64,000 nt of DNA from Bacteroidales bacterium (GCA_007118495.1 SKRM01000026.1:62001-126000), one strand, 5' to 3'; shown: positions 43,231 to 54,479, counted from the first letter of the stretch. Notes: generated by a model not told the origin, from the sequence alone. A program made the numbers and translations.

Positions 43231-43956
43231 GTGATTAAAGAAAGAGTCAAACAATTGTTTTCGTATGCAGGCATTGACCTGACCAGGAATATGGCCTATG
43301 ACCGCTTGACAAGAAAAATTATGCAGCAGGTCATAGGCCCTTCATCAAATTGCATAGATGCCGGGAGCCACCAGGGCGAAATGCTTGACTTAATGCTCCG
43401 ATTGGCGCCTGAAGGAAAACATTATGCTTTTGAGCCTATTGATTTGTATTACAGTAAGTTATGCGAGTTGTACGGCGACAGGGCCAGCATTTCACCTTAT
43501 GCCCTTGCTGACAAGAATGGATGCGGACAATTTGTATATGTTGTTAACGACGCAGCTTACAGTGGGCTACGCAGGCGATCATATGCTGTCAGCAAGCCAG
43601 AGATCAGAGAAATTGAAGTGGATATAAGGCGGCTCGATGATATTATTCCTGATGACGTCAACATAGATTTTATGAAAATTGATGTTGAAGGTGCTGAATA
43701 TCTCGTTATGCAGGGAGCAATGAAAACCATCCGGCGAAGTAAACCAATTATTGTATTTGAATTCGGAATGGGTGCCAGTGATCATTACGAAACCAAACCG
43801 CACGATGTATTTGATTTTTTAGTGGCAGCATGTGCGATGAAAATTTCGTCACTAAAAAAGTTTTTAAAAAATCAGGAGCCTATTACATTAAATGAATTCA
43901 GCAATTATTATTACCAACAAACAGAGTATTATTTTGTAGCATTTCCAGAGGCATGA
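43231..43956 (+). CDS. FkbM family methyltransferase
   Basis: A 241-residue SAM-dependent methyltransferase. The SAM motif I is CIDAGSHQGEM near 46-56, motif post-I YAFEPIDLYY near 68-77, and the FkbM hallmark DFMKIDVEGAEYLVMQGA near 148-165. Members O-methylate sugars, polyketides or lipids; the substrate here is unknown. The start is GTG at 43231, 11 bases after the GIN-domain gene; the first internal ATG is 20 residues later. A hairpin terminator follows. Confidence 0.88.
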   Translation: MIKERVKQLFSYAGIDLTRNMAYDRLTRKIMQQVIGPSSNCIDAGSHQGEMLDLMLRLAPEGKHYAFEPIDLYYSKLCELYGDRASISPYALADKNGCGQFVYVVNDAAYSGLRRRSYAVSKPEIREIEVDIRRLDDIIPDDVNIDFMKIDVEGAEYLVMQGAMKTIRRSKPIIVFEFGMGASDHYETKPHDVFDFLVAACAMKISSLKKFLKNQEPITLNEFSNYYYQQTEYYFVAFPEA

Positions 43957-43963
43957 TTATGAC

Positions 43964-43986
43964 AAACCAGGCCAGCAGCCTGGTTT
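43964..43986 (+). terminator. hairpin terminator after the FkbM gene
   Basis: AAACCAGGC and GCCTGGTTT form a 9-bp perfect stem around CAGCA. The T run is short, so efficiency is uncertain. Confidence 0.6.
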
Positions 43987-44038
43987 ATTAATCCAGTTAA
44001 ATGTACTATAATTAATATTATGTTAAATGGTAAGTATT

Positions 44039-44074
44039 AAAAGAAGGGAAGCATTTGGTATAGCTCCCCTCTTT
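44039..44074 (-). terminator. hairpin terminator after the TPR gene
   Basis: On the minus strand GGGGAGC and GCTTCCC form a 7-8 bp stem (one G-T pair) with a 10-base loop, followed by TTCTTTT. It lies 18 bases after the TPR gene. Confidence 0.5.
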
Positions 44075-44091
44075 CATGTGATAATTGTCTT

Positions 44092-45312
44092 TTAGTCTAT
44101 TTCTTCTTCACCGAAGTATTGTCTGTAAATATCTTCGAGTTCTTTAAGTTTTTCAGGCTGATTAGTACGTGCATACAATTCAACCAGCGACATGATCACG
44201 ATTCTGTAACTGGGGTCATCTTCGTCAATCATATCCTTGCTTCTTTCGAGATATGGCTGGGCTTTTAACCAAACTTCCTGAAAGCGTTTTTCATCCTCTT
44301 CATATTGGGCAAAATCATGGGTTGCCCTGAGACGCTCATCGGCTTCTTCAAAAATGCGGATACCTTTGTTAAAGTACAATACACCCAAATTGTATACTGC
44401 ATCAAAGTAATCTGGCCTTAAGCTGATGGCATTTTCGTATGCCTCAATGGCCTGCTCAAATGCGAAATCTCTTTCATCGCTGGTATAGGTTGTATCCTGT
44501 GCCATTCTGTCAAAATTGGCTCCAAAAGCAAAATACAGGTTGGGATTGTCCGGGTCACGTTCAATGGCCAAAGAAAGTACATCTCTTGCCTGTGGTACAT
44601 CACCAGTGAAAATATGGATGTTTGCCTCAGTGAAGATCAGGTCAAGGTTGTCAGGATACTTTCTGCGTCCTTCCTGGATTAATTCCGTTCCCCTAAGGGT
44701 ATCGCCGAGAGCCAGTGAAACATTGGCCAGTGAAGAATAGATATAAGGCTGGTCGTAGTTCATTTCTCTCAGATCTTTATACATCTCAAAGGCCTGTTCA
44801 TAACTCTCTCCAAGTTCTGCTGAAAGAGCTGCGTTGTAAAGTGTTGTGGTATCAACAGCACCAAACTCCTTACCCATTTCGAAGGCCCTGAGGAAATAAC
44901 TGCTGGCGTTATTCCATTCACTGACGTTGTAGGCCTCTACCCCTTGATTAAAGATAAGTTCAGACAGTAAAAGCAAACCCTGCTGAATTGGCAAAATGTG
45001 TTCGTCTTCTGTATCATATTTTATAGCCATTTGCATGGCTTCATCGGCCACATCAACCGGATTGGCTGAAAGTTGCCTTATGGCTGGTTCTTCAGCCAGT
45101 GCGATCTCCATGAAAACCTGGGCTTTGATAACCCATGCTTCTGCGTTGGTCTCAGTCTCTGCGTGTTCAAAGGCAGCTTCAATAAACTCTTTGGCCTCAG
45201 CAATATTGCCTCTGTTTAACTGTCGCTCTGCCCTTCTGATATCTCTGCTTTGTGCATACAGTATGGAGGCTGAGAAGACCATTAATATCAAAACTAATAC
45301 TGTCCGTTTCAT
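44092..45312 (-). CDS. secreted TPR repeat protein
   Basis: A 406-residue protein with a signal peptide (about 1-20, cleavage after LYA-QSR) and many TPR-like repeats from about 25 to 390 (NRGNIAEAKEFIEAAFEHAE, VEAYNVSEWNNASSYFLRAFE, AIEAYENAISLRPDYFDAVYN). It should be periplasmic or outer-membrane associated and act as a scaffold; no specific role can be assigned. It has a strong promoter of its own in the gap after gyrA. Confidence 0.85.
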   Translation of the reverse strand: MKRTVLVLILMVFSASILYAQSRDIRRAERQLNRGNIAEAKEFIEAAFEHAETETNAEAWVIKAQVFMEIALAEEPAIRQLSANPVDVADEAMQMAIKYDTEDEHILPIQQGLLLLSELIFNQGVEAYNVSEWNNASSYFLRAFEMGKEFGAVDTTTLYNAALSAELGESYEQAFEMYKDLREMNYDQPYIYSSLANVSLALGDTLRGTELIQEGRRKYPDNLDLIFTEANIHIFTGDVPQARDVLSLAIERDPDNPNLYFAFGANFDRMAQDTTYTSDERDFAFEQAIEAYENAISLRPDYFDAVYNLGVLYFNKGIRIFEEADERLRATHDFAQYEEDEKRFQEVWLKAQPYLERSKDMIDEDDPSYRIVIMSLVELYARTNQPEKLKELEDIYRQYFGEEEID

Positions 45313-45372
45313 TGGGTTGTTTGTTTTTTTGTTATAAAAAAATTTTTAAAAACGATTCTTGAACTTATATGG

Positions 45373-45403
45373 CAAAATTATAAATAATTTGATTCCATGC
45401 AAA
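45373..45403 (-). promoter_or_regulatory. promoter of the TPR gene
   Basis: Minus-strand TTTG (45403-45400) and TAATTTTG (45380-45373) are 19 bases apart, a full match to the Bacteroidota consensus. Predicted start near 45366 gives a leader of about 54 bases. Confidence 0.75.
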
Positions 45404-45406
45404 TTT

Positions 45407-47938
45407 CTACATTTCACTGTTTTTCTGATCTTTTGATTCGTCTCCGGCCTCAATTGTATCATCTAAATCCGGATTTTCGTCAAGACCGTTACCGTTCAGG
45501 GCCTTTTCCTGCACTTTTGTTACGGCTGCAATGACATCATCTCCACGTAGTGAGATCAGTCTTACACCCTGGGTTGCGCGACCCATTTCCCTTAGATCAG
45601 CCACTGCCATTCTGATGGTGATACCCGATCTGTTGATGATCATCAGATGATCATTGTCCTGTACATTTACCATGGCAATGAGCGGCCCTGTTTTATCAGT
45701 GATATTCAGCGTTTTTACGCCCTTACCCCCTCTATTGGTAATTCTGTACTCTTCAAGTGTGGAACGTTTTCCATAACCATGCTCACTAACCACAAGGACG
45801 CTGCTTAGTGAGTCTTCTACACATACCATGCCAATTACTTCATCACCTGTACCGGCCAGCGTAATTCCCTTGACACCAGAAGCGTTTCGGCCCATGGGCC
45901 TGACGGCCCCTTCTTTGAACCTGATGGCTTTTCCGCTTCGGAGTCCAATGAGTATTTCATTATGTCCATTGGTAAGTGATGCCTCAATCAGCTCATCTCC
46001 TTCACGTATATTAATGGCAATAATACCGTTTGCTCTTGGACGGCTATAGGCGTCAAGGGTGGTCTTTTTGATGATCCCCTTTTTTGTACACAGGATAATG
46101 TTGTTATTGTTGATGTATTCTTCATCTTTCAGATCTTTTACATTGACAAATGCTTTGATCTTGTCATCTGAAGGAATATTGATCAGGTTCTGAATGGCCC
46201 TTCCCTTTGAGGTTTTTGTCCCCTCGGGGATTTCAAAAACGCGCATCCAGAAGCATTTTCCTTTTTCTGTAAAGAATAGCAGGTAATTATGGTTTGTGGC
46301 TACGAAAAGATGTTCCACAAAATCATGGTCACGTGTCACTGAACCTTTGCTCCCACGCCCTCCCCTGCTCTGGGTGCGAAATTCGGCAAGCAATGTACGC
46401 TTAATATATCCCAGATGAGAAATGGTTATTACCACCTCCTCATCAGGAATGGTATCCTCAATGCGGAAATCATTGGCTGTATATTCAATCTCGGTACGTG
46501 TTTTGTCACCGTACTTTTCTTTGATTTCAAGCAATTCTTCTTTTATGACATTCATCCTCAGTGTTATATCGCTGAGAATGCTCTTATAGTATTCAATCTT
46601 TTTAAGCAGTTCATCGTACTCAGCCTGGATTTTTGCACGCTCCAGCCCTGTGAGTCTCTGAAGTCGCATATCCAAAATGGCCCGGGCCTGAATTTCACTT
46701 AGTTCAAAGTTTTCAATCAAGCCGATTCTGGCCTCTTCGGGTGTTTGTGAGGCACGGATCAGGCTTATGATTGCATCTATATTGTCCAATGCAATAAGCA
46801 ATCCTTCAAGAATATGTGCCCTCTTTTCTGCTTCTCTCAATTCAAATTCAGTACGTCGTGTTACGACGTCGTGACGGTGGTCAACATAATGCCTGATGAG
46901 GTCTTTAAGGTTCAAAACCATAGGCCTTCCGTTAACCAGGGCTATATTGTTTACATTGAATGATGTCTGCAATGCAGTATGCTGATACAGAAGATTCAGT
47001 ACCACATTGGGCACGGCATCTTTGCGCAATTCGTAAACAATGCGGAGCCCTTTCCGGTCTGACTCATCACGAATATCAGTGATTCCGTCAATCTTCTTGT
47101 CATTTACAAGGTCTGCTGTTTTTTTGATCATTTCAGCCTTGTTGACCTGGTAAGGTATGGAGGATACAATGATGACATCCTTGCCGCTTTCAACGGTTTC
47201 AATGGTGGCCTCACCCCTCATCATAATACGACCCCTGCCCGTATGGTAAGCTTCTCTGACCCCTTCGTAGCCGTAGATAACGCCTCCTGTCGGAAAGTCT
47301 GGCCCTTTGATAAACTGCATCAGGCCTTCAATACTGATGTCGTTGTCATCGATATACGCCATTACCCCATCTATAACTTCACTCAGGTTATGGGGTGGCA
47401 TATTTGTAGCCATACCAACTGCTATACCAGATGACCCATTTACCAGCAAATTAGGGATTCTGGCCGGCATCACCGTAGGTTCCTTAAGGGTATCGTCAAA
47501 ATTCAACTGAAAGTCAACAGTTTCCTTGTCGATGTCAGACAGCATTTCTTCGGCAACTTTCTGCATTCTTGCTTCGGTATAACGCATGGCTGCCGGACTG
47601 TCACCATCAATGCTTCCGTAGTTTCCCTGTCCATCAACCAGGGGATACCTCAATGACCACTCCTGGGCCATTCTAACCATTGCATCATACACTGAACTGT
47701 CACCATGAGGATGGTACTTACCCAGCACCTCCCCCACTATTCTGGCGGATTTTTTATATGGTCTGTTATTAAGTGTGCCCAGCTCATACATACCAAAGAG
47801 TACGCGTCTGTGCACAGGTTTAAGACCGTCCCGCACATCTGGCAGGGCTCTGGAAACAATCACAGACATGGCATAATCTATGTACGCCGTCTTCATTTGT
47901 TCCTCTATGTCAACCTTCAGGATTCTTTCTTCAAACAT
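45407..47938 (-). CDS. gyrA: DNA gyrase subunit A
   Basis: An 843-residue type II topoisomerase subunit that breaks and rejoins DNA, with GyrB supplying ATPase function. The catalytic tyrosine is Y120 in [10 protein letters not shown]. The quinolone-determining region reads [12 protein letters not shown], with S81 and D85 at the positions of E. coli Ser83 and Asp87, so it is wild type there. The C-terminal beta-pinwheel (about 500-810) includes the GyrA box QSRGGRGS near 530, which separates it from ParC. The tail is acidic. Confidence 0.96.
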   Translation of the reverse strand: MFEERILKVDIEEQMKTAYIDYAMSVIVSRALPDVRDGLKPVHRRVLFGMYELGTLNNRPYKKSARIVGEVLGKYHPHGDSSVYDAMVRMAQEWSLRYPLVDGQGNYGSIDGDSPAAMRYTEARMQKVAEEMLSDIDKETVDFQLNFDDTLKEPTVMPARIPNLLVNGSSGIAVGMATNMPPHNLSEVIDGVMAYIDDNDISIEGLMQFIKGPDFPTGGVIYGYEGVREAYHTGRGRIMMRGEATIETVESGKDVIIVSSIPYQVNKAEMIKKTADLVNDKKIDGITDIRDESDRKGLRIVYELRKDAVPNVVLNLLYQHTALQTSFNVNNIALVNGRPMVLNLKDLIRHYVDHRHDVVTRRTEFELREAEKRAHILEGLLIALDNIDAIISLIRASQTPEEARIGLIENFELSEIQARAILDMRLQRLTGLERAKIQAEYDELLKKIEYYKSILSDITLRMNVIKEELLEIKEKYGDKTRTEIEYTANDFRIEDTIPDEEVVITISHLGYIKRTLLAEFRTQSRGGRGSKGSVTRDHDFVEHLFVATNHNYLLFFTEKGKCFWMRVFEIPEGTKTSKGRAIQNLINIPSDDKIKAFVNVKDLKDEEYINNNNIILCTKKGIIKKTTLDAYSRPRANGIIAINIREGDELIEASLTNGHNEILIGLRSGKAIRFKEGAVRPMGRNASGVKGITLAGTGDEVIGMVCVEDSLSSVLVVSEHGYGKRSTLEEYRITNRGGKGVKTLNITDKTGPLIAMVNVQDNDHLMIINRSGITIRMAVADLREMGRATQGVRLISLRGDDVIAAVTKVQEKALNGNGLDENPDLDDTIEAGDESKDQKNSEM

Positions 47939-48098
47939 TCTGTGAATCAGTATTTTTAAACTTTAAAAACCGAAATAATTTAACACACGAAAATACGGCT
48001 TTTTTCCTTACAACTGGCGATTTTTTCATATGTTAATTGCGGTAGTTGCTAACAAATGCAGTTAATAATTGTTAATAGACTGTAAGGGGTTATTGCAT

Positions 48099-48131
48099 TT
48101 TGATTAATATTGTATTGAAATTATATTTTTG
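48099..48131 (+). promoter_or_regulatory. promoter of clpC
   Basis: TTTG (48099-48102) and TATTTTTG (48124-48131) lie 21 bases apart. A start near 48138 leaves a leader of about 9 bases before the ATG at 48147, and rules out the TTG at 48129 as a start codon. Confidence 0.6.
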
Positions 48132-48146
48132 AACTTGATAAAGCAT

Positions 48147-50765
48147 ATGGAAGCTAAATTTTCGCCGGTAGTAAAAGACGTAATTACCTATAGTCGTGAA
48201 GAAGCACTGCGTAACGGTAACGATTATATAGGTATTGAACATTTGCTGCTGGGACTGATCCGGGAAGGAGAAAATGTGGCTGTGCAGCTTATGACACAGC
48301 TTGGAGTTGATCTTGGATATGTTAAGAAGCAGATTGAGACCACTATAAAGGGAACCTCACCTAAAAACCGCAATGTAGAAAATATTCCACTGGTAAAACA
48401 GGCTGAACGTGTACTGAAGATTACTTACCTTGAATCAAAGCTTTTTAACAGCGACCTAATCGGTGCCGAACACCTCTTGTTGTCTATTTTAAAAGATCAG
48501 GACAATCTGGGTACCAGATTGTTGCACCAGCAAGGTCTGGATTATCAAATAGTTAAAGACGAATTGATGCAAATGAGAAGTGACATGGGTGACATCCCTG
48601 CACTTGAACAGCCCAGAAGTGAATTATCGCACAGTGAAGAGGATGAGGGAGCAGAAGGTGGTGGTTTTGGCAGTTCGCTCAAGAAAGGTGCTGAGAAGTC
48701 AACCACCCCCGTGCTTGATAACTTTGGGCGTGACCTGACACGGGCGGCCGAAGAAAACCGCCTTGACCCTGTGGTTGGAAGGGAAAAAGAACTGGAGCGC
48801 ATTGCGCAGATATTGTCAAGACGCAAGAAAAACAATCCGATACTCATTGGTGAACCTGGTGTAGGTAAATCGGCCATAGCTGAGGGATTGGCCCTGAGGA
48901 TAGTTCAGCGAAGGGTTTCGCGCGCCCTATTCAACAAGCGCATTGTTACCCTGGATATTGCGTCGCTGGTTGCCGGCACCAAATACCGTGGTCAGTTTGA
49001 AGAGCGTATGAAGGCATTGCTCAATGAGCTTGAAAAAAACCCCCAGGTGATCTTGTTCATTGATGAATTGCATACCATCGTGGGGGCAGGCGGAGCAAGT
49101 GGGTCGCTGGATGCTTCCAATATGTTCAAGCCCGCTCTTGCCCGGGGTGAAATACAATGCATCGGTGCTACCACCATGGATGAGTACAGGCAGCATATTG
49201 AAAAAGATGGTGCTTTGGAGCGCCGCTTCCAAAAGATTATCATTGACCCGACAACTGCAGAAGAAACCATTGAAATACTGCATAATATCAAGTCAAGGTA
49301 TGAAGATCACCACCTTGTAAATTATTCAGATGACGCTATCAAAGCCTGTGTCCACCTCACTGACCGCTATGTCAGTGACCGCTATTTGCCTGACAAGGCC
49401 ATTGATGCCCTTGATGAGGCAGGTTCGCGGGTACATATCACAAATATTCGTGTTCCGGAAAATATAATACAGGTTGAGAGCCAGATTGATAAGGTAAGAG
49501 AAGAAAAAACCAAAGCCATTAAAAGCCAGAAGTACGAACAGGCTGCCAAATTGAGAGATCAGGAAAGGGAGCTTGTTGATCAGCTTGAAGTGGAAAAGCG
49601 AAAATGGGAAGAAGAGTCACGGCTTCACAGAGAAACTGTTTCAGAACAAAATGTTTCTGAGGTTGTCAGTATGATGACCGGGGTTCCGGTGCAACGTATT
49701 GCCCTGAATGAAAGTGAACGCCTGATCAGCATGGAGAAAGATCTCGAAAAAAGCGTGGTCGGACAAAATGATGCTATCCGTAAAATTGTGAAAAGTATTC
49801 GCAGAAACAGGGCTGGCCTTAAAGATCCTTCAAAACCCATTGGCTCATTTATATTTCTTGGGCCCACTGGGGTGGGTAAAACACACCTGGCCAAGGTTTT
49901 ATCTCATCACTTATTTGATTCGGACGATGCCATTATACGCATCGATATGAGCGAATATATGGAGAAATTCGCTGTAAGCAGGTTGGTTGGAGCACCCCCC
50001 GGATATATCGGTTATGAAGAAGGAGGGCAATTGACTGAGAAAATAAGAAGAAAGCCCTATTCAGTTCTTCTGCTTGATGAGATAGAAAAGGCGCACCCTG
50101 ATGTATTTCATCTTTTACTTCAGATGCTTGATGATGGACAACTTACCGACAGCCTGGGCCGAAGGGTTGACTTTAAGAACACCATAATTATCATGACTTC
50201 TAATATTGGATCAAGGCAGCTGAAAGATTTCGGAATGGGCGTTGGTTTTAATACTCCGGCCCGACAGGCTGCCACAAGAGAATATACGCAAAGTGTTATT
50301 GAAAATGCCCTGAAAAAAACCTTCGCACCCGAGTTTTTGAACCGGATTGATGATGTGGTCATTTTTGACTCCCTGCAAAAGGAACACATATTTAAGATTA
50401 TTGATATTGAGCTCAAAAAGCTTTTCAAACGCATTGACGATCTGGGTTACCACATCAAGCTTACCGATGAGGCAAAAGATTTCATTGCAGAGAAAGGATG
50501 GGATCCATCGTTTGGAGCCAGACCCCTTAAACGTGCCATCCAGAAACATCTCGAAGATCCGCTGGCTGAAGAAATTATCAGAAGCAAGGTTTCAGAAGGA
50601 GACGTTATTGAGGTTGGCTATGAAAAGGATGCCGAAGAAATAACTATTAAGGTTATCAGAAAGGATGAACTTAAGGACGAAACTGGAGATGCAGGCAAAG
50701 AGGATAATAAAGAAGGTGGAAAGAAGCGGGGTGGAAAAAAGTCGGCGCCTGAAAAAGAGGGTTGA
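48147..50765 (+). CDS. clpC: ATP-dependent Clp protease ATP-binding subunit ClpC
   Basis: A 872-residue AAA+ unfoldase that feeds ClpP. It has the Clp N-repeats (about 1-145), AAA1 with Walker A GEPGVGKS near 235-242, a short middle domain with a UVR-like segment (about 415-455; [23 protein letters not shown] split), and AAA2 with Walker A GPTGVGKT near 572-579. The short middle domain distinguishes it from ClpB. The C-terminal 30 residues are Lys/Gly/Glu-rich. No McsA/McsB or CtsR genes are adjacent. The ATG at 48147 gives the usual MEAKFSP start. Confidence 0.95.
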   Translation: MEAKFSPVVKDVITYSREEALRNGNDYIGIEHLLLGLIREGENVAVQLMTQLGVDLGYVKKQIETTIKGTSPKNRNVENIPLVKQAERVLKITYLESKLFNSDLIGAEHLLLSILKDQDNLGTRLLHQQGLDYQIVKDELMQMRSDMGDIPALEQPRSELSHSEEDEGAEGGGFGSSLKKGAEKSTTPVLDNFGRDLTRAAEENRLDPVVGREKELERIAQILSRRKKNNPILIGEPGVGKSAIAEGLALRIVQRRVSRALFNKRIVTLDIASLVAGTKYRGQFEERMKALLNELEKNPQVILFIDELHTIVGAGGASGSLDASNMFKPALARGEIQCIGATTMDEYRQHIEKDGALERRFQKIIIDPTTAEETIEILHNIKSRYEDHHLVNYSDDAIKACVHLTDRYVSDRYLPDKAIDALDEAGSRVHITNIRVPENIIQVESQIDKVREEKTKAIKSQKYEQAAKLRDQERELVDQLEVEKRKWEEESRLHRETVSEQNVSEVVSMMTGVPVQRIALNESERLISMEKDLEKSVVGQNDAIRKIVKSIRRNRAGLKDPSKPIGSFIFLGPTGVGKTHLAKVLSHHLFDSDDAIIRIDMSEYMEKFAVSRLVGAPPGYIGYEEGGQLTEKIRRKPYSVLLLDEIEKAHPDVFHLLLQMLDDGQLTDSLGRRVDFKNTIIIMTSNIGSRQLKDFGMGVGFNTPARQAATREYTQSVIENALKKTFAPEFLNRIDDVVIFDSLQKEHIFKIIDIELKKLFKRIDDLGYHIKLTDEAKDFIAEKGWDPSFGARPLKRAIQKHLEDPLAEEIIRSKVSEGDVIEVGYEKDAEEITIKVIRKDELKDETGDAGKEDNKEGGKKRGGKKSAPEKEG

Positions 50766-50784
50766 TTGTAACATGATACTTAAT

Positions 50785-50819
50785 AAAAAAAGGCTGTCCG
50801 GTTTGGGCAGCCTTTTTTT
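50785..50819. terminator. bidirectional terminator between clpC and the acyl-CoA dehydrogenase gene
   Basis: A 15-bp stem (50785-50799 with 50805-50819, one G-T pair) has GGCTGTCC/GGGCAGCC at its core, flanked by seven A and seven T. It can terminate clpC from the left and the dehydrogenase gene from the right. Confidence 0.92.
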
Positions 50820-50837
50820 ATTAAGTAAGCGAGTAGC

Positions 50838-52547
50838 TTATAACTGAACTTTATAATTACCCAGGTCTTTTTCTTCGAAGCCTGTGATAAACTCTTCGCG
50901 GGCTTTGTTTTCGGCTGCGGCCATGCGAATGAAAATATCCGTTGATTTCTTGAATTGGTTGTCACGGTGGGTGTCATGTAAAATGAGATAGCCCATGATA
51001 ATATGGCCAGCCATTTCAACCAATCTTCTGGCGTGGAAGTCAATGATCTCATCATTCTTTTGAGACTGCAGTTTGGTGAAAACAGCTTCAAACCTGTCAG
51101 TGAGCCCAATGAGCAACTGCTTGTAATATTCAAATTCCGGTTTAACATCAACGGCTTCGTATTGCCGGATAAGATTCAGGTAGGTTCCGTTAACAACTCC
51201 ACGGATGGCAGCCACCACCTGAAGCTGTGAGGTTCCTTCATAGATGTTGGTAATCCGGGCATCTCTGAACAATCTTTCAACCGGAAAATCTTTCATATAA
51301 CCTGCTCCCCCATGAATCTGCAGTGCATCACTGGCTATCTGGTTGCAGTATTCACTGGCAAAAAGCTTTAATAAAGGAGTCAGTACATCAGCCACTTTTT
51401 GATGGCTCTTGAATTCATTTCTTTCTTCAGCTTCAAGTTTTTTCTCTTCCTGAATGAAAGAATAAGCCTTGTATATATCTACATAACGGGTTGTTTCATA
51501 TAGCAGGCTTCTTGCAGCATCTGTTTTTGCACGCATCAGCGACAGCATCTCATACACTGCGGCAAACTGTATAATTGGTTTACCAAACTGTTCACGTTCC
51601 CTGGCATATTTGAGGGCCTCGCGGTAGGCTGCCTCAGCAATGCCCACTGATTGGGCTCCAACACCTAACCTTGCGGAGTTCATCAGCGACATTACGTATT
51701 TGATCAGACCCATTCTGCGGCTTCCGATCAGGATAGCAGGTGCATCCTTGAAAACCAGCTCACATGTTGGTGAACCCTTGATCCCCAGTTTATTCTCGAT
51801 TCGCCTGACCATTACGGCATTGTCCTTGCGATCATAAATGAATAGTGACAATCCCCTTCCATCTGATGTGTCGGGCTCAGAACGCGCAAGTACCAGGCTG
51901 ATATGGGCATCTCCGTTGGTTATAAACCTTTTGACACCATTGAGTGTCCATTGTCCTGTTTCTTCGTTGAGGCTTGCCTTTAACTGCACCGCCTGCAAGT
52001 CGCTGCCCGCATCGGGTTCTGTTAAATCCATGGCTGCTGTTTCTCCCTTGTTGAATCTGGGAAGAAACTCTTTCTTGGTCTCCTCGTCGGCAAATTCATG
52101 TATGGTTTCGGCACAATCCTGCAGCCCCCAGATGTTGGCAAATCCTGCATCAGCTCTCGAGACCAGCTCAGCTGCTATGACATAGGGAACCATGGCAAAA
52201 TTAAGTCCACCATATTCTCTGGGCAATGACATGCCAAAAAGTCCTGCTTTTGTAAGGGTTTCAAGATTCTGTGCTGTTCCCGGTGCATAAATCACCTCGT
52301 TGTTTACCAGTTTGGGGCCGAAGGTATCAACCAGTTCAGCATTGGGTGCAATTGTTTCACCGCAAATCTCCCCGACTATTTCCAACACCTGGTTATAGCT
52401 ATCCAGTGCATCCTCAAAATCAGCAGGGGCATAATCATAGGAATCCCTGTCTGCATAATCCCTCTCTTTTAACCTGACGATTTTTTTCATCAGGGGGTGC
52501 TTGAGATGGAATAAAAGACTTGAATTATCTGTATAAAAATTAGCCAT
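50838..52547 (-). CDS. acyl-CoA dehydrogenase family protein
   Basis: A 569-residue FAD enzyme that oxidises acyl-CoA and passes electrons to ETF. It carries the N-terminal helical domain, the middle domain (MDLTEPDAGSDLQAV near 153-167; KRFITNGDAH), and the C-terminal flavin domain (QFGKPIIQFAAVYEML near 318, QIHGGAGYMKDFPVERLFRDA region split over 420-440, with the Arg-Asp-x-x-I end). It is about 180 residues longer than classical ACADs, with a C-terminal helical extension as in larger bacterial ACADs. It is last in etfB-etfA-ACAD, 13 bases after etfA. Acyl specificity is unknown. Confidence 0.92.
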   Translation of the reverse strand: MANFYTDNSSLLFHLKHPLMKKIVRLKERDYADRDSYDYAPADFEDALDSYNQVLEIVGEICGETIAPNAELVDTFGPKLVNNEVIYAPGTAQNLETLTKAGLFGMSLPREYGGLNFAMVPYVIAAELVSRADAGFANIWGLQDCAETIHEFADEETKKEFLPRFNKGETAAMDLTEPDAGSDLQAVQLKASLNEETGQWTLNGVKRFITNGDAHISLVLARSEPDTSDGRGLSLFIYDRKDNAVMVRRIENKLGIKGSPTCELVFKDAPAILIGSRRMGLIKYVMSLMNSARLGVGAQSVGIAEAAYREALKYAREREQFGKPIIQFAAVYEMLSLMRAKTDAARSLLYETTRYVDIYKAYSFIQEEKKLEAEERNEFKSHQKVADVLTPLLKLFASEYCNQIASDALQIHGGAGYMKDFPVERLFRDARITNIYEGTSQLQVVAAIRGVVNGTYLNLIRQYEAVDVKPEFEYYKQLLIGLTDRFEAVFTKLQSQKNDEIIDFHARRLVEMAGHIIMGYLILHDTHRDNQFKKSTDIFIRMAAAENKAREEFITGFEEKDLGNYKVQL

Positions 52548-52560
52548 TATCTTATTGGGT

Positions 52561-53580
52561 TTACTTGGTGTTTTTCTTGTAATACTTAATCATTTTCGGG
52601 ATAATGTCTTCGATATTTCCAATAATGGAATAATCGGCAATCTGATTGATAGGTGCCTTTGGGTCATTATTGATGGCGATAATTTTTGCTGACTCACTCA
52701 TACCGGCAGTATGCTGAACCGCGCCTGAAATACCGCATGCAATATAAAGCTTGGGCCTTACTGTAATACCTGTTTGCCCCACCTGACGTTCATGGTCAAC
52801 AAATCCTGCATCAACAGCGGCCCGTGAGGCACCAACTTCACCGCCAAGAATATCTGCAAGCTCGAAAAGCATATCAAAATTTTCTTTTGATCCTACGCCG
52901 TATCCTCCTGAAATAATTACCGGCGATCCCTTTATGTTCACTTTGCGCTTCTCCATATGCCGTTCAACCACCCGCACCGGGAATAGGTCATCATGCAACA
53001 ACTCCTTAACATCTATGTGTTTGACGGTTCCCTTGTATGATTCACTGTGGAATTCTTTTTTCATCACCCCTTCTCTGACGGTTGCCATTTGAGGCCTTGT
53101 GTCAGGATTAATAATGGTAGCAATGATGTTTCCGCCAAAAGCGGGTCTGATTTGGTAGAGAAGGTTTGTGTATTCTTTTCCGGATTTGTTGTCCTTGTGG
53201 TCACCGAATACCAGGCTGGTACAATCTGCCGTTAGTCCACACTTGAGTTTTGAGGCAATTCTGGGTGCCAGGTCTCTTCCCACTGAAGTTGCACCAAAAA
53301 GAGCCACTTCTGGTTTGATTTTTTCAAACAGATCAATGATAAGATGTGCATGTGGAAGTGTGGTGTAAGGATACAGGCGTTTATCATCTGCCAGGTGAAG
53401 TACATCTACCCCGTATGGGAATACATGTTTTTCAATACCTTTAAGGTTGTGACCCAGAATACCGGCTTCAAGCTTGCACCCCAATTCATTGGCAAGTTTG
53501 CGGGCTTTTGTCAGCAATTCAAGGCTAACATCGGCAATATGATCTTCATCAAATTCACAGTAAACAAATATGTTGTTCAT
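52561..53580 (-). CDS. etfA: electron transfer flavoprotein alpha subunit
   Basis: A 339-residue alpha subunit of ETF, which binds FAD and takes electrons from acyl-CoA dehydrogenase. The C-terminal FAD domain carries SGGYGVGSKENF near 218-229, GASRAAVDAG near 244-253, QVGQTGITVRPKLYIACGISG split over 260-281 (the typical signature), and QHTAGM plus IAINNDPKAPI at the end. It lies between etfB (26-base gap) and the dehydrogenase gene. Confidence 0.94.
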   Translation of the reverse strand: MNNIFVYCEFDEDHIADVSLELLTKARKLANELGCKLEAGILGHNLKGIEKHVFPYGVDVLHLADDKRLYPYTTLPHAHLIIDLFEKIKPEVALFGATSVGRDLAPRIASKLKCGLTADCTSLVFGDHKDNKSGKEYTNLLYQIRPAFGGNIIATIINPDTRPQMATVREGVMKKEFHSESYKGTVKHIDVKELLHDDLFPVRVVERHMEKRKVNIKGSPVIISGGYGVGSKENFDMLFELADILGGEVGASRAAVDAGFVDHERQVGQTGITVRPKLYIACGISGAVQHTAGMSESAKIIAINNDPKAPINQIADYSIIGNIEDIIPKMIKYYKKNTK

Positions 53581-53606
53581 CTTTTAATTATTTGTTGGTT
53601 GTCCAA

Positions 53607-54479
53607 TTACCCGATGACGTGACTGTCAATCAGATCTTTCATTAAAGCTTCGATGTCTTTGTCATCGCTGGATAATACCACAGACTCCTTGGCTGCAAAA
53701 ACCACATTCTCAATTTTCTTCACCTTGGTAGGTGATCCTGATAATCCCAAAAATTCAGTATTGGCATCAATATCAGCAACACTCCATTCGTCAATTTGCA
53801 GATAGGGTTTAGATGTCAGCATTTCTGTGTAATCTTTTGATTCTTCCTGTAGCTCTGAAACTGTCCTGGCATGTTTGAACTTCATCAACAACTTGGCGTT
53901 GCGTGGCCTGCATGAAGCGGCAGAGCTATGAACCGTTATCAGGGCAGGCAACTGGCAGCTTACTGTTTCTACACCCCGCTCAAGTCTGCGCCTGATGGTA
54001 ATTTCTTTTGTTGTGGCTTTTGTAATTTCTTCAGTGTAGGTGATCTGGGGCAGATCGAGCTTATCTGCAACCTGCGGTCCAACCTGTGCAGTATCTCCGT
54101 CAATTGCCTGACGTCCTGCGATAACCAGATGAAATGGTTTAAGTTTTTTTATGGCCAGAGAAAGGGCATACGAAGTGGCCAGGGTGTCTGAACCTGCAAA
54201 TTTCCTGTCAGTGATGAGATAGCCTTTGTCGGCTCCGCGGTAAAGGGCCTCCCTGATAATTTCTGCCGCCCTTGGGGGCCCCATGGTTAGCAGAATTATT
54301 TCAGCATCACTGCGTTGTTCTTTGATGCGCAAGGCCTGTTCAAGGGCGTGCAGGTCTTCAGGATTAAAAATGGCAGGCAATACGCCCCTGTTTACTGTCC
54401 CGTCAGCTTTCATGGCATCTTTGCCAACATTTCGGGTATCTGGCACCTGCTTGGCCAGCACGATAATTCGGAAACTCAT
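53607..54479 (-). CDS. etfB: electron transfer flavoprotein beta subunit
   Basis: A 290-residue beta subunit with the AMP-binding motif and the ETF-beta signature (ALEQALRIKE near 46-55; YGRADKG-like GADKGYLITDRKFAGSDTLATSYAL split over 80-105; GRQAIDGDTAQVGPQVADKL split over 119-138). It is the first gene of the etfB-etfA-ACAD unit, with a -7 element upstream. ETF of this kind may serve beta-oxidation or, in anaerobes, electron bifurcation; the ACAD partner favours acyl-CoA metabolism. Confidence 0.94.
   Translation of the reverse strand: MSFRIIVLAKQVPDTRNVGKDAMKADGTVNRGVLPAIFNPEDLHALEQALRIKEQRSDAEIILLTMGPPRAAEIIREALYRGADKGYLITDRKFAGSDTLATSYALSLAIKKLKPFHLVIAGRQAIDGDTAQVGPQVADKLDLPQITYTEEITKATTKEITIRRRLERGVETVSCQLPALITVHSSAASCRPRNAKLLMKFKHARTVSELQEESKDYTEMLTSKPYLQIDEWSVADIDANTEFLGLSGSPTKVKKIENVVFAAKESVVLSSDDKDIEALMKDLIDSHVIG

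Noticed and set aside
48129-48146. TTG start six codons upstream of the clpC ATG
   Set aside because: It lies inside the -7 promoter element, and the family start is MEAKFSP at 48147.
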